Assembly: GCF_014697125.1 (NCBI RefSeq)
Contig: NZ_JACJRG010000012.1
Location: forward strand, 62,001 to 126,000
Length of the DNA: 64,000 bases
DNA from: Anabaena minutissima FACHB-250
GTDB taxonomy: Bacteria; Cyanobacteriota; Cyanobacteriia; Cyanobacteriales; Nostocaceae
Direction: 5' to 3'
The notes under the pieces were generated by a model. The model was given only the letters and a program-made list of their open reading frames with translations, was not told where the DNA came from and did no database searches. Shown here in pieces: positions 1-8,522 of this stretch; positions within the stretch are counted from its first letter, which is position 1, and each line of letters opens with the position of its first letter. The position numbers were made by a program, and so were the translations under genes.

Positions 1-18
1 GAATTGCCCAATGCCCAA

Positions 19-405
19 TTAGGCTAAATGTAATTCTAATTCGGATGTTGTGACGCTACTGTAAGCTTTTGGAAGATTACTGTAGTTGAGTTTAATTTCC
101 TCTAAAGCTAGGCGTAAGTCATATCTACCACGAAAACCTTCTAGACGATGCCGAATTATGCCATTTTCAATTAGCAGTAAGGTTGGCAGCGACTTGAGGC
201 GATAGGTGTTAGATAGCTTGAAATTTTCATCAGCGTTAATCCCAACTAGCTTAATTTGATCACCACATTGAACTTGAAATTCCAGCAGCAAAGGGTGGAT
301 AATGCGACATAGTCCACACCAAGGTGCTTCAAAATTGACTAAAACCGGAACTGGAGATTCTAAAACTTCTTGAGTAAATGTCCGCTCACTAACCGACAAC
401 ACCAT
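19..405 (-). CDS. Thioredoxin-like protein (WCGLC active site)
   Basis: Predicted 128-residue cytoplasmic thioredoxin-fold protein for thiol-disulfide exchange. The active-site segment APWCGLCRIIHPLL is near residues 28-42, followed by the cis-proline motif SLPTLL and the C-terminal helix of the fold. The usual WCGPC is WCGLC here, so redox potential or specificity may differ from a housekeeping thioredoxin. I chose the ATG at 405 over one 11 codons upstream because AGAGG lies just before it and the extra residues do not belong to the fold. A short tail after the fold is rich in Ser and Thr. It is transcribed away from the neighbouring genes. Family assignment is strong; the partner proteins are unknown. 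Confidence 0.9.
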   Translation of the reverse strand: MVLSVSERTFTQEVLESPVPVLVNFEAPWCGLCRIIHPLLLEFQVQCGDQIKLVGINADENFKLSNTYRLKSLPTLLLIENGIIRHRLEGFRGRYDLRLALEEIKLNYSNLPKAYSSVTTSELELHLA

Positions 406-783
406 GATGCCTCTAGAATTATAGGTTTTTATTATCAAACTAGCTATCAGCAGAAGAAGTTAGCAAGCTAGTCAACGCTTCGTAGCAGGTATTTTTCAAA
501 ATTTTTGTTGTTTGTGACACAAAAGTCAGCACGATTTTAACGGCAAAAATTAGGTTATTCAAGTCCTGGCAACTTCTTGCAGAAAGGGTGTTTTAAGTGC
601 TGTGCTGTATACTCCCCAAAGAAAGTGATTGCTTAGTGACTTACGCATATAAAAATATGGAACCCAATGACCACACCCTGACTAACAGCTATTTCAATTA
701 ATTCTACATTGATTTGGTAGCAATTGATCAGGGGAATTTTTTCCTGGGTTAGTATTTTTTTGGGGATTGGGGATCAGTCAAAA
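406..783. other. Intergenic region without a recognisable gene
   Basis: The 378 bases between the thioredoxin-like gene and the 3' end of the NnrU-like gene contain no convincing ORF. The stretch next to the thioredoxin start is AT-rich and holds a TATAAT-like hexamer on the minus strand about 15-20 bases before the chosen start, a plausible promoter for that gene. Short G-rich strings of the TTGGGGATTGGGGAT type near 760-775 are common intergenic filler in Nostocaceae. Confidence 0.5.
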
Positions 784-1500
784 CTACCAATTTACCCTAC
801 TGGTCGCCATAATTAACAAGGGATGCGCCCACCAAAGTAATCCGATGAAAATAGCAACACCTAAGTAAGCAGGACGGACAAATTCCTGCCATTTAAGAGA
901 TTGACGACCATCAATAATTGCCGCGAAGGGCATGATAGACGTGCGTTGTTTCACAATTTCAAAGGCTTCGCCGTAGCGGTAGTGTAAGCGGCGATCGCCA
1001 TGCCATACCCCAAATAAATGATGCAACACTAAGCCAATGGATGTCACTAGGGTAAAGCTAGTCCCTAACCACAGGGTATGGGCAATACACCAAATTATTT
1101 GCCCCACCATCTGGGGGTGACGGGTAATTCTGATCACACCTGTCTCATATAGATGTACTTGGGGCTTTTGAATAGCAGCAATTTCTAGTAGATTGAAGGT
1201 GGCAGGATACAAAAATAAGAATGAAATCGCTGACAATACCCAGACTGTGGCTTTTACCCCTGGTACACCCTGTAATTGCCAAAGTTGCGCTCCTTCATAA
1301 CGGTGATTAAAAAAGTAAGTAATGACTATGACAGCCAACGGTAGACTAATTAATGCAAAAATAATGCGATAAAGCCTTGGCCCGATGCGCTTTTCTGCCC
1401 AAGGTCGCAAAGCTGCCCCTCCACTGTGGGCGATCGCAAAAATTAACAATAACCCCAGCATGACAAAATGACTCGGAGCTAACCAAGGATTCAAAATCAT
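784..1500 (-). CDS. NnrU family membrane protein, candidate 15-cis-zeta-carotene isomerase (Z-ISO-like)
   Basis: A 238-residue integral membrane protein with about six hydrophobic segments. The NnrU family includes the plant enzyme Z-ISO, a heme-containing isomerase of 9,15,9'-tri-cis-zeta-carotene. Visible family signatures are the HSGGAALRPWAE segment near residue 25, RITRHPQMVGQ near 125 and HLFGVWHGDRR near 160; the conserved histidines are candidate heme ligands. The start is an ATG at 1500. It is divergent from rbcR with about 200 bases between the two starts, so the promoters face each other and co-control is possible. Membership in NnrU is well supported. The carotenoid role is an inference from the family, since cyanobacteria also have CrtH for related isomerisations. 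Confidence 0.75.
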   Translation of the reverse strand: MILNPWLAPSHFVMLGLLLIFAIAHSGGAALRPWAEKRIGPRLYRIIFALISLPLAVIVITYFFNHRYEGAQLWQLQGVPGVKATVWVLSAISFLFLYPATFNLLEIAAIQKPQVHLYETGVIRITRHPQMVGQIIWCIAHTLWLGTSFTLVTSIGLVLHHLFGVWHGDRRLHYRYGEAFEIVKQRTSIMPFAAIIDGRQSLKWQEFVRPAYLGVAIFIGLLWWAHPLLIMATSRVNW

Positions 1501-1696
1501 AAAAACAGGTAAAGTAATTTAAAGAAAAGTTAACGATATACAACCAATACCACAAAGTATTCAACAGGGGACTTGCGTCAAAATGTTGTGGTACTGTCTT
1601 TTTCCAGTCAAGCCTCTAGATTCAAAATGTAATCAATCGTGTCTATGATGATTGATTGCCAAAGTTGCTCCTTTCAAAGTTTGTGGGTTGAGCCTT

Positions 1697-2710
1697 ATGT
1701 CTGACCTTCCATTCACTTTAGATCAGTTACGTATTCTCAAAGCGATCGCGGTAGAAGGGAGTTTCAAGCGCGCTGCTGATAGTCTCTATGTCTCCCAACC
1801 TGCTGTGAGTTTGCAAGTGCAGAACTTAGAACGGCAGTTGGATGTCCCCTTATTTGACCGGGGCGGACGACGCGCCCAATTAACCGAAGCAGGGCATCTA
1901 CTATTGAGCTACGGTGAAAAAATTCTCAGTTTGTGTCAGGAAACTTGCCGCGCTATTGAGGATTTACAAAATCTCCAAGGCGGTACTTTAATTGTTGGTG
2001 CTTCTCAAACCACTGGGACTTATCTGCTGCCTAAAATGATTGGGATGTTCCGCCAAAAATATCCCGATGTCGCAGTCCAATTACACGTCCACTCGACTCG
2101 TCGCACTGCTTGGAGTGTAGCTAATGGTCAGGTGGATTTGGCAATTATTGGCGGTGAAATCCCCGGAGAACTAGCGGATTCTTTAGAAATTATTCCCTAT
2201 GCCGAAGATGAATTGGCTCTGATTTTACCTGTATTTCATCCCTTTGCTAAACAAGAATCCATTCAAAAAGAAGACTTATATAAACTGCAATTCATTACTT
2301 TAGACTCCCAATCAACTATTCGCAAAGTCATCGATCAGGTACTAGTACGCTGCGAACTTGATAGCAGACGTTTTAAAATTGAAATGGAACTCAATTCCAT
2401 CGAAGCAATTAAAAATGCTGTGCAGTCTGGTTTAGGTGCTGCCTTTGTCTCTACTAGTGCGATCGCTAAAGAATTGCAGATGGGTGTACTTCACCGTACC
2501 CCGATTGATGGTGTGGTTGTCAAACGCACACTATGGCTGATATGTAATCCTAATCGCTATAGATCCAAAGCGGCAGAAGCTTTCAGCCAAGAAATATTAC
2601 CCCAGTTTGCTACCCCTGAATGGCATCAGGATATTTTTAACCTGTCACAAAAAAAACACATGGTCACTCCATTAGAAGCTGTGTTACCAATTTCTAATAA
2701 TGAAGGTTAA
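1697..2710 (+). CDS. rbcR: LysR-type regulator RbcR (Ycf30), RuBisCO operon regulator
   Basis: A 337-residue LysR-family transcription factor. The N-terminal winged helix-turn-helix covers residues 5-65 ([17 protein letters not shown], then [20 protein letters not shown]), followed by a coiled linker and a periplasmic-binding-protein-like effector domain beginning near [18 protein letters not shown]. The sequence is close to the plastid-encoded Ycf30/RbcR type, known to control rbcL expression in response to carbon metabolites. The ATG at 1697 is preferred to an upstream in-frame TTG at 1652, because the protein then begins [11 protein letters not shown] as in this subfamily. The divergent NnrU-like gene lies upstream; LysR regulators often repress a divergent promoter. 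CmpR/NdhR paralogues are the main alternative. Confidence 0.88.
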   Translation: MSDLPFTLDQLRILKAIAVEGSFKRAADSLYVSQPAVSLQVQNLERQLDVPLFDRGGRRAQLTEAGHLLLSYGEKILSLCQETCRAIEDLQNLQGGTLIVGASQTTGTYLLPKMIGMFRQKYPDVAVQLHVHSTRRTAWSVANGQVDLAIIGGEIPGELADSLEIIPYAEDELALILPVFHPFAKQESIQKEDLYKLQFITLDSQSTIRKVIDQVLVRCELDSRRFKIEMELNSIEAIKNAVQSGLGAAFVSTSAIAKELQMGVLHRTPIDGVVVKRTLWLICNPNRYRSKAAEAFSQEILPQFATPEWHQDIFNLSQKKHMVTPLEAVLPISNNEG

Positions 2711-2844
2711 TCCTTCTCTATTGCTTTGAGGATACACAGCATTGACTACGAAGAATCAGGAAGAATCCCCCAGCTTTTGATAAAAACTACTAGCGTTAGC
2801 AATGTTTTTATAGCCGTGGGAGAGTACGTCAATACAAAAATACA

Positions 2845-4170
2845 ATGGAAGTCTACTGCACTCGTCCAGCGTGTCAACGTCCACAAAATCATTGTCCCGA
2901 TTTAGACGATACGACAATCAAAACCACACCGCAAAAATACTGTACTAGCTGCGGTATGCCTTTGATGTTAGATGGTCGATACGTACCCGTAAAATTATTG
3001 GGTAAAGGGGGGTTTGGTGCAGCCTTCCTAGCACTTGATCGTCGATTTCCAGGGATGCGTCAGTGTGTAGTCAAACTGTTCCAACCTCCGAGTCATTTCA
3101 CACCAGAACAACTAGAAGTAGCAGAAAAACTATTTGAAAGAGAAGCTAATGTCCTAGCTTACATAGGCGAAGAACACGATCAAATACCCCAGTTGTTCGC
3201 CTTTTTTCCTATGTTTGTTCCCAGTTTGCAACCAGGACAACAAGACCAGTTTTTTTACTTGGTACAAGAATATATTGATGGACAAAATCTAGAAGAAGAG
3301 CTAGTTCAAAATGGTAAATTTTCTGAACAGCAAGCTTTAGAATTACTCCAAGAAAGTCTCAAAATCCTCAAATTTATCCACGATAAACAAATTATTCACC
3401 GAGACATCAAACCTTCCAATATTATGCGTCGTCGGGATGGTAAACTTTTTATCTTAGATTTTGGCGCAGTTAAACAAGTCACAACCGTCTCAGGTGTTGG
3501 TGCTGGTTCTTCTACAAGTATTTACACCCCTGGGTTTGCCGCACCTGAGCAAATAACTGGGAATCAGGTATTCAAATCTACAGACCTCTATGCTTTAGCG
3601 GCAACTGTTATTAACTTGTTAACAGAAAAAGAACCTACGCAACTCATTGATCCTCATAGCAATAGGTGGATATGGCAAAAGGAAGTTAGTATTAATAGTC
3701 ACTTTGTTTATATTTTAAACAAAATGCTCTTGCCTGCTGCTGAACAACGTTTCCAATCAGCTGATCAGGTACTTGCAGCAATGGAGCAGTATTTGACACA
3801 CGCAACATCTCCACCACAGCGAAAAGCAAATACGACTTTCTCTACCTGGGAATTATTGACAGGTGCAGCATTTAGTGGTTTTGAAGGTGGATTGATGGCG
3901 ATCGCACTCTCCCATCTGATTCCATCACCTATAATTTCTTTGATTATTGCCTTGATGATATTGGGTTTGCTGATATTTGCCCAAACTAAGCGGTGGATTA
4001 AAAAATTATATTTATTAATTATTGCCGTAATTAGTTTCGTAATTGTGCTGTTTATTCCAGGAATTACACCACTAGAACTTGTAGTTACATCAGTGGTAGG
4101 GGGTTTATTAGCGATCGCTGCTACATCCTTATTTCGTCTAATTTATAAATTACTCTCTCAGATCATGTAA
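2845..4170 (+). CDS. Eukaryotic-type Ser/Thr protein kinase with N-terminal Cys-rich motif and C-terminal membrane segments
   Basis: A 441-residue Hanks-type kinase. The first 36 residues carry a cysteine cluster (C5, C10, C17, then YCTSCG at 32-37), probably a zinc ribbon. The kinase domain follows: glycine loop GKGGFGAAF near 54, ATP lysine in CVVKLF near 77, catalytic loop HRDIKPSNIM near 186, magnesium loop DFGAVK near 206 and APEQ near 235. All catalytic residues are present, so it should be active. Residues 335-441 form about four hydrophobic helices, placing the catalytic domain at the membrane on the cytoplasmic side. The next two plus-strand genes encode membrane-anchored solute-binding proteins, which suggests a sensing-signalling group. 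Substrates cannot be read from the sequence. Confidence 0.9.
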   Translation: MEVYCTRPACQRPQNHCPDLDDTTIKTTPQKYCTSCGMPLMLDGRYVPVKLLGKGGFGAAFLALDRRFPGMRQCVVKLFQPPSHFTPEQLEVAEKLFEREANVLAYIGEEHDQIPQLFAFFPMFVPSLQPGQQDQFFYLVQEYIDGQNLEEELVQNGKFSEQQALELLQESLKILKFIHDKQIIHRDIKPSNIMRRRDGKLFILDFGAVKQVTTVSGVGAGSSTSIYTPGFAAPEQITGNQVFKSTDLYALAATVINLLTEKEPTQLIDPHSNRWIWQKEVSINSHFVYILNKMLLPAAEQRFQSADQVLAAMEQYLTHATSPPQRKANTTFSTWELLTGAAFSGFEGGLMAIALSHLIPSPIISLIIALMILGLLIFAQTKRWIKKLYLLIIAVISFVIVLFIPGITPLELVVTSVVGGLLAIAATSLFRLIYKLLSQIM

Positions 4171-4196
4171 AACAATTTTGGGATCAAGGGATACCC

Positions 4197-4594
4197 ATGT
4201 CTCAAAAAAACGAAACACTGATACTTGTTTTAGCAAGTATTATCCCCATTGGGTTAGTTTTGGGTGGCTTATGGTTTATGTTCGTCAGAAAATCATCAAT
4301 TCCTATACAAACTACTAACAGCCTGAAGAAAATCTGGAAGCTCAACAAAAAGGTTTTAGTCTCAAAGAAATCGCCGTAGCAATTGATGGCATTGCGATCG
4401 CAGTTAACCATAAACTCAACATTTCTGGTTTAACTATTGCCCAACTTCAAGCCATCTACACTGGCAAAATCACCAACTGGCAAGAGGTTGGGGGAAAAAA
4501 TTTACCAATTACGCCCTTAACCCGTCCTCAAGAATCTGGCGGGACGGTAGCTCAAGAATTATTAGAGAAGACTGGATTTATCCGCATTAAATAA
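4197..4594 (+). pseudogene. Broken membrane-anchored PstS-like solute-binding protein
   Basis: The first 60 codons (4197-4379) begin MSQKNETLILVLASIIP, a short start plus one membrane helix, then lose the frame. From about 4345 to 4594 another frame reads GFSLKEIAVAIDGIAIAVNH, then AQLQAIYTGKITNWQEVGG and a short tail ending at TAA. This is a recognisable internal piece of the phosphate-binding (PBP-like type 2) fold. The N-terminal lobe before it and most of the C-terminal part are missing, so this is a frameshifted and internally deleted relic. The start MSQKNET is shared with the intact gene at 4705, pointing to a common membrane-anchor module. Confidence 0.8.
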
Positions 4595-4704
4595 TTAGAA
4601 ATAATGTAAAATTAATAACATTAGTTAAAATGCTTAAAACTTAGGCACTTGTGACGAAATACTCACACGGCAATTGAAATAATGTAATTAATTAAAACTC
4701 GTTC

Positions 4705-6123
4705 ATGTCACAGAAGAATGAAACTACGGTTTTAGTCATATCTCTGCTAAGTACAGTGGCGATCATTGGCGGAGGTGGTTGGTTTTATAGTAAGTATCTG
4801 GGAAACAATATTTCTGTCACTCCCGACCCTAAATCTTCAAAAACCTTATCATTTGAAGATCGGATTAGTTTTGGTGAAAAAACTTTAATTACCGGTGACA
4901 TTACGCCTGAAAAACAAGCAGGGATAGCTGCGATCGCTAATCGAAATTATAGTCAAGCGATCGCTAATTTAGAATCTTCTCTAAGACGTAAACCCAATGA
5001 CCCAGAAGCATTGATCTATCTGAACAATGCTCGTATTGGTTCTGCCAACAGCTACACTATTATTGTCTCTGCGCCTATCATTAGTCACCCAAAGCTGAAT
5101 GAATCAGATCCTGGGTTAGAAATTTTAAGAGGTGTTGCTCAAGCCCAAAATGAAATTAATGCGGCTGACAAAATTCAAGGGGTTTCGCTGAAAGTGGGGA
5201 TAGCGAACGATGACAATAAGCCAGATGTTGCTAAAGAAGTTGCTACTAATTTAGTCAACAATCCCCAAGTGTTAGGTGTCGTGGGACATTTTGGTAGTGA
5301 CACTACCATAGCCGCAGGCACAGTCTATAACACAGGAAAACTTGTAGCAATTTCTCCCACCAGTACTTCTACCCAAATTTCTAACTCTAGTCCTTATGTT
5401 TTTCGCACAGTTCCCAATGATTTCATTGCTGCGAGAACTTTAGCTAATTACATGACAAGTACCTTGCAAAAAAGAAAAGCAGCAGTTTTTTTTAATGCCA
5501 AAAGTAGTTACAGTCAGTCTCTAAAGTCCGAGTTTCGTGCTGCTGTGGGCTTGCAGGGTGGGGAGGTATTTGATGAATTTGATGTTTCCGATGTAAATTT
5601 TAATGCGGCTCAAAGTGTACAACAGGCTAATCAACAAGGGGCAGAAGTGTTAATGTTAGCTGCTAATACTGCCACTTTAGACCAAGCTCTACAAGTCGTT
5701 CAGATTAACCAGAACAGGCTGATTCTTCTGGGGGGAGACAGTTTTTATTCGATAAAGATTTTAGAAAAGGGCAATGCCCAAGCCGTAGGGATGGTAGTGG
5801 CTGCTCCCTGGCATATTGCTGGTGATCCCCAATCTAGTTTTCCTTCCCGATCCCAGAATTTATGGAAGGGGGATGTCAGCTGGCGAACGGCAATGTCTTA
5901 TGATGCGACAGTAGCCTTAATCACCGCACTAAAACGCAATCCCACTCGTTCTGGTGTGCAAGAAGCCCTTTCAGCCCGTGATTTTTCTACTAATGGAGCT
6001 TCTGGGGTCATTCGGTTTTCCCCTTCAGGCGATCGTAATGTCTCAGCAGTTCAACTAGTCAAAATAGTCCCCGCTTCTCCTTCTCGTTCTGGTACTGGCT
6101 TTGACTTTGAGCCAGTGCGGTAA
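4705..6123 (+). CDS. Membrane-anchored ABC-type branched-chain amino acid-like solute-binding protein
   Basis: A 472-residue protein with a short cytoplasmic start (MSQKNETTVLV), a membrane helix at about residues 8-28, a TPR-like segment (NRNYSQAIANLESSLRRKPN) near 80-100, and then a Leu/Ile/Val-binding-protein-like fold (Peripla_BP_6) from about 112 to the end, with GVVGHFGSDTTIAAGTVYN and SPTSTSTQISNSSPYVFRT as typical ligand-cleft segments. There is no lipobox, so it is held by the uncleaved helix. No permease or ATPase genes are adjacent; its neighbours are a Ser/Thr kinase and a broken paralogue. It may therefore act as a sensor rather than a transporter component, which is inference. 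Confidence 0.82.
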   Translation: MSQKNETTVLVISLLSTVAIIGGGGWFYSKYLGNNISVTPDPKSSKTLSFEDRISFGEKTLITGDITPEKQAGIAAIANRNYSQAIANLESSLRRKPNDPEALIYLNNARIGSANSYTIIVSAPIISHPKLNESDPGLEILRGVAQAQNEINAADKIQGVSLKVGIANDDNKPDVAKEVATNLVNNPQVLGVVGHFGSDTTIAAGTVYNTGKLVAISPTSTSTQISNSSPYVFRTVPNDFIAARTLANYMTSTLQKRKAAVFFNAKSSYSQSLKSEFRAAVGLQGGEVFDEFDVSDVNFNAAQSVQQANQQGAEVLMLAANTATLDQALQVVQINQNRLILLGGDSFYSIKILEKGNAQAVGMVVAAPWHIAGDPQSSFPSRSQNLWKGDVSWRTAMSYDATVALITALKRNPTRSGVQEALSARDFSTNGASGVIRFSPSGDRNVSAVQLVKIVPASPSRSGTGFDFEPVR

Positions 6124-6199
6124 TTAGCTGATAGTTGGTAATTGTACCTGCTTCTCATCGAGGGGCGGGTTTCTCAAATTTGATCAACAGGGTAAACTT

Positions 6200-6227
6200 A
6201 GGGGCTGTAAATTACTTCCAAGCCCCT
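6200..6227 (+). terminator. Stem-loop after the solute-binding protein gene
   Basis: AGGGGCT at 6200-6206 pairs with AGCCCCT at 6221-6227 over a 14-base loop, about 75 bases after the stop codon at 6123. The following bases are CCCTAAAAATGTTT, so the T tract is weak. It is a probable terminator or 3'-end stabilising hairpin of the plus-strand unit. Confidence 0.5.
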
Positions 6228-6269
6228 CCCTAAAAATGTTTCGATTTTGAGGCTTATTTACCAAGCTTG

Positions 6270-6365
6270 CCCGATGACACAATCTGTTTGTGGTGGTCAA
6301 ACAGATTGGGTTGACTGAGCAGTAAGTGAATGTTGCTGGCGGCGACTTACTGCTGACTGATCGGG
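6270..6365. ncRNA. Candidate structured RNA: closing stem around two perfect hairpins
   Basis: CCCGAT at 6270-6275 can pair with ATCGGG at 6360-6365. This encloses a perfect 11-bp hairpin (CAATCTGTTTG at 6280-6290 with CAAACAGATTG at 6298-6308) and a perfect 10-bp hairpin (AGCAGTAAGT at 6318-6327 with ACTTACTGCT at 6345-6354), giving a three-way junction of about 96 bases. It lies between two convergent genes, so it could be a 3' UTR element of either transcript or an independent RNA. The strand cannot be decided, no promoter is obvious, and I do not recognise the family. Confidence 0.4.
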
Positions 6366-6472
6366 GGTAGGAACTATTTCACTAGAGTTGACCGTTACAG
6401 TTAACCGACATCTGCTAAACAGAGCGGCAGTTCCTAACCGTAGATGCCCTAACGACGATGAATCAGGCTTTC

Positions 6473-7231
6473 TTAGCTGGCTCTATTAATCGACTCTGCT
6501 GGCAGGCAAATCAGATTATCCCCTTGGGTAAGAATTAAGCCACGTTGACGCAGTTTGCCCATCAAGCGGGTAACAGTTACGCGGGTTGAACCAATCGCAC
6601 TACCGATTTGGGCATGAGTAAGGGGGAAAGGTAGGCAATAGCCACGAATTACATCGGGATCGGTATCGCTCATCGCAGGCTCTCCATATTCCTCAATCAA
6701 TAAAGTGAGGAATCCGAGGAGTCTGTCAATTGTACGGCGTTGTCCCAAAGCACTCAGCCATAGAAGTTTACGCTGGTGCTGGTATCTGAAAGCATCCATG
6801 ACTTCACGACGGAAGTGAGGCCAATTGTCTAGATCGTGCCAGTACATCCACAACACTGCTGTTTGATCAACGTGAGCGTAAGATTGCAGGGTGAATGGTG
6901 ACTGAGCCACAATTTCAAATGGCTGTCCTGCGCCAACAAAACCTAAGAAAGCTTCTTCTGGAGTTCTGTTGATGCGTCGAGAAGTTAACTGACTCGCGGT
7001 AGCACTCACTTGGGCAGTTCCTACCATGCGGATTGCACCCCTTTGAACCAAATACAGCAATCCAGGACGGGCTGGAATTCGCTCATCTTTGCTAAAGGTG
7101 CGGCAGCGATAGTGTTCTTGAGCCCAGTCAAGAATACGTTGCCAAGTCAGAAAAGGGCGTGATGCCTCAGAAAAAGAAGATGGAGATTGCATAGGTAACA
7201 AAGAGCGTTCGGCTGAAGACAAAGACGACAT
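6473..7231 (-). CDS. devH: CRP/FNR-family transcription factor of the NtcA/DevH type
   Basis: A 252-residue CRP-family regulator. An N-terminal cyclic-nucleotide-binding-like beta-roll (about 40-150) is followed by a long dimerisation helix (HFRREVMDAFRYQHQRKLLW) and a C-terminal winged helix-turn-helix with LTHAQIGSAIGSTRVTVTRL near 201-220. That recognition helix closely resembles NtcA, the global nitrogen regulator, but the N-terminal half does not look like NtcA itself. DevH of Anabaena is the known NtcA-like paralogue, needed for the heterocyst glycolipid layer, so devH is the best name. I recall it from family resemblance only, and an unrelated CRP paralogue is possible. The gene diverges from a DALR-domain gene. 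The intergenic region at 7232-7521 is AT-rich and should hold both promoters. Confidence 0.7.
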   Translation of the reverse strand: MSSLSSAERSLLPMQSPSSFSEASRPFLTWQRILDWAQEHYRCRTFSKDERIPARPGLLYLVQRGAIRMVGTAQVSATASQLTSRRINRTPEEAFLGFVGAGQPFEIVAQSPFTLQSYAHVDQTAVLWMYWHDLDNWPHFRREVMDAFRYQHQRKLLWLSALGQRRTIDRLLGFLTLLIEEYGEPAMSDTDPDVIRGYCLPFPLTHAQIGSAIGSTRVTVTRLMGKLRQRGLILTQGDNLICLPAESINRAS

Positions 7232-7521
7232 AAAAAAGGTGCAAGGAGTGTCTTTGTGTATTTGAAGTAGGCCTAACGCCTAACAGCGTCAGCCATCAAA
7301 AAAGTAGAGAGCAATTTGCGCCCTACTATTTTGTTATACTTCCTACTGTACAATGATGGTAGTAAAGTTTACATATTATTCATCTAATATTTATGAAATT
7401 TTATGCTAATCTCATTTTTCTTTGTTTAGAAAAATTTTATATCTAAAGACTGATGACGGCTACTCCAGTGTTTTTCGCCACAAAGTCTTTGAGGAAAATA
7501 TCAGTGTTATAGATTCTACTA

Positions 7522-8406
7522 GTGAGTAAAAATACGGCTATTAAGAATTTAATATACAGCTACTTGCTGTCTGGAATGAATTTTTATCTTACTCAAGGGA
7601 ATGAAAAGCACATAATACCTGGAAGAATACCTCTATATCAGGGTAGAGATATTAATCGAGTTTTGTATATTTCTGGTGTGGCGTTGCGGCTAGCAAAATC
7701 TCATAATTCAGTACCTTGGGAGATAGCCAATGCGATCGCTTCCCACATAGCAGATAACTGTGGTGAAGCATTGCTAGTACAAATAGTTGCTCCTGGTTTG
7801 ATTCACATAGAATTAACACATGATTTGTTAGCAGCTTGGTTACAAAGTGTCGCCGTTGGGGAATCAAAGAGTAGTTTAAATTTCATCGGTATCAAGTCAC
7901 CACTTCCAGACAAAGGTGAAAGAGTAAAAAGTCACAATCCATCACGCTTATTTAGCATTCAGTATGCCCATGCACGCTGCTATTCGTTGATATTACTGGC
8001 TCATCGTGAAGGCTTGATAAAATTGCAAGAACCACTATCAGCAAATAGCGAAAGCTGGCATTTGGGAAGTTTGGTAGTAACAGAAGCATTACCTTGGCTC
8101 AATAGCGATGATCGCCAATTACGCCTGCATCACCTGGCCGAGAGTCATTTAATTATGCAATTAGTGAAAGCAGTAGATGAATTAGAGTGTGCTGAGGATG
8201 CTGGCTCAGTTAACTGGGAAAAAATAGGATGGGATTTGAGTCAAGCTTTTGAGGCTTTTTGGTGTCAATGTCGCATTTGGGGTGAGGTGAAAACTAACTC
8301 ACCAGAACTCGCTCAAGCCAGATTGGGATTAATAATGGCTACTCAATCTGTTTTAAGGTTTTTATTGATAGTCAAATTACGGATTGTCGCACCAGTGGAT
8401 CTGTGA
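7522..8406 (+). CDS. Stand-alone DALR anticodon-binding domain protein
   Basis: A 294-residue protein resembling only the C-terminal DALR anticodon-binding domain of arginyl-tRNA synthetase. SIQYAHARCYSLILLAHREG near residue 150 matches the first helix of that domain, and the last 100 residues continue the helical bundle to a C-terminal LRIVAPVDL. The HIGH and KMSKS catalytic motifs of a synthetase are absent, so it cannot charge tRNA. The start is a GTG at 7522; an ATG at 7576 (MNFYL) is a possible alternative. It is divergent from the devH-like gene. Similar free-standing proteins exist in cyanobacteria; function unknown, with tRNA binding or moonlighting regulation as speculation. Confidence 0.72.
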   Translation: MSKNTAIKNLIYSYLLSGMNFYLTQGNEKHIIPGRIPLYQGRDINRVLYISGVALRLAKSHNSVPWEIANAIASHIADNCGEALLVQIVAPGLIHIELTHDLLAAWLQSVAVGESKSSLNFIGIKSPLPDKGERVKSHNPSRLFSIQYAHARCYSLILLAHREGLIKLQEPLSANSESWHLGSLVVTEALPWLNSDDRQLRLHHLAESHLIMQLVKAVDELECAEDAGSVNWEKIGWDLSQAFEAFWCQCRIWGEVKTNSPELAQARLGLIMATQSVLRFLLIVKLRIVAPVDL

Positions 8407-8489
8407 CTAGTGGATTTTAGATTGAACCAATCCACTCATTGAATTGCCCAATTCACATTTTCCGGGATCAAAACTTTTCTAACTAGGTA

Positions 8490-8518
8490 TTGACGGATTT
8501 ATCGACCTCAGTTATAGT
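8490..8518 (+). promoter_or_regulatory. Sigma-70 type promoter of the small RNA
   Basis: TTGACG at 8490-8495 and TATAGT at 8513-8518 are separated by exactly 17 bases. No ORF follows, but a short transcript ending in a strong hairpin does, so this is probably a dedicated promoter with its start near 8523-8526. Confidence 0.75.
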
Positions 8519-8522
8519 AACA

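Noticed and set aside
6200..6440. tmRNA or another housekeeping RNA between the convergent genes
   Set aside because: The hairpins do not form a tRNA-like acceptor or T arm and no tag reading frame is seen; only an unassigned structured element is supported.
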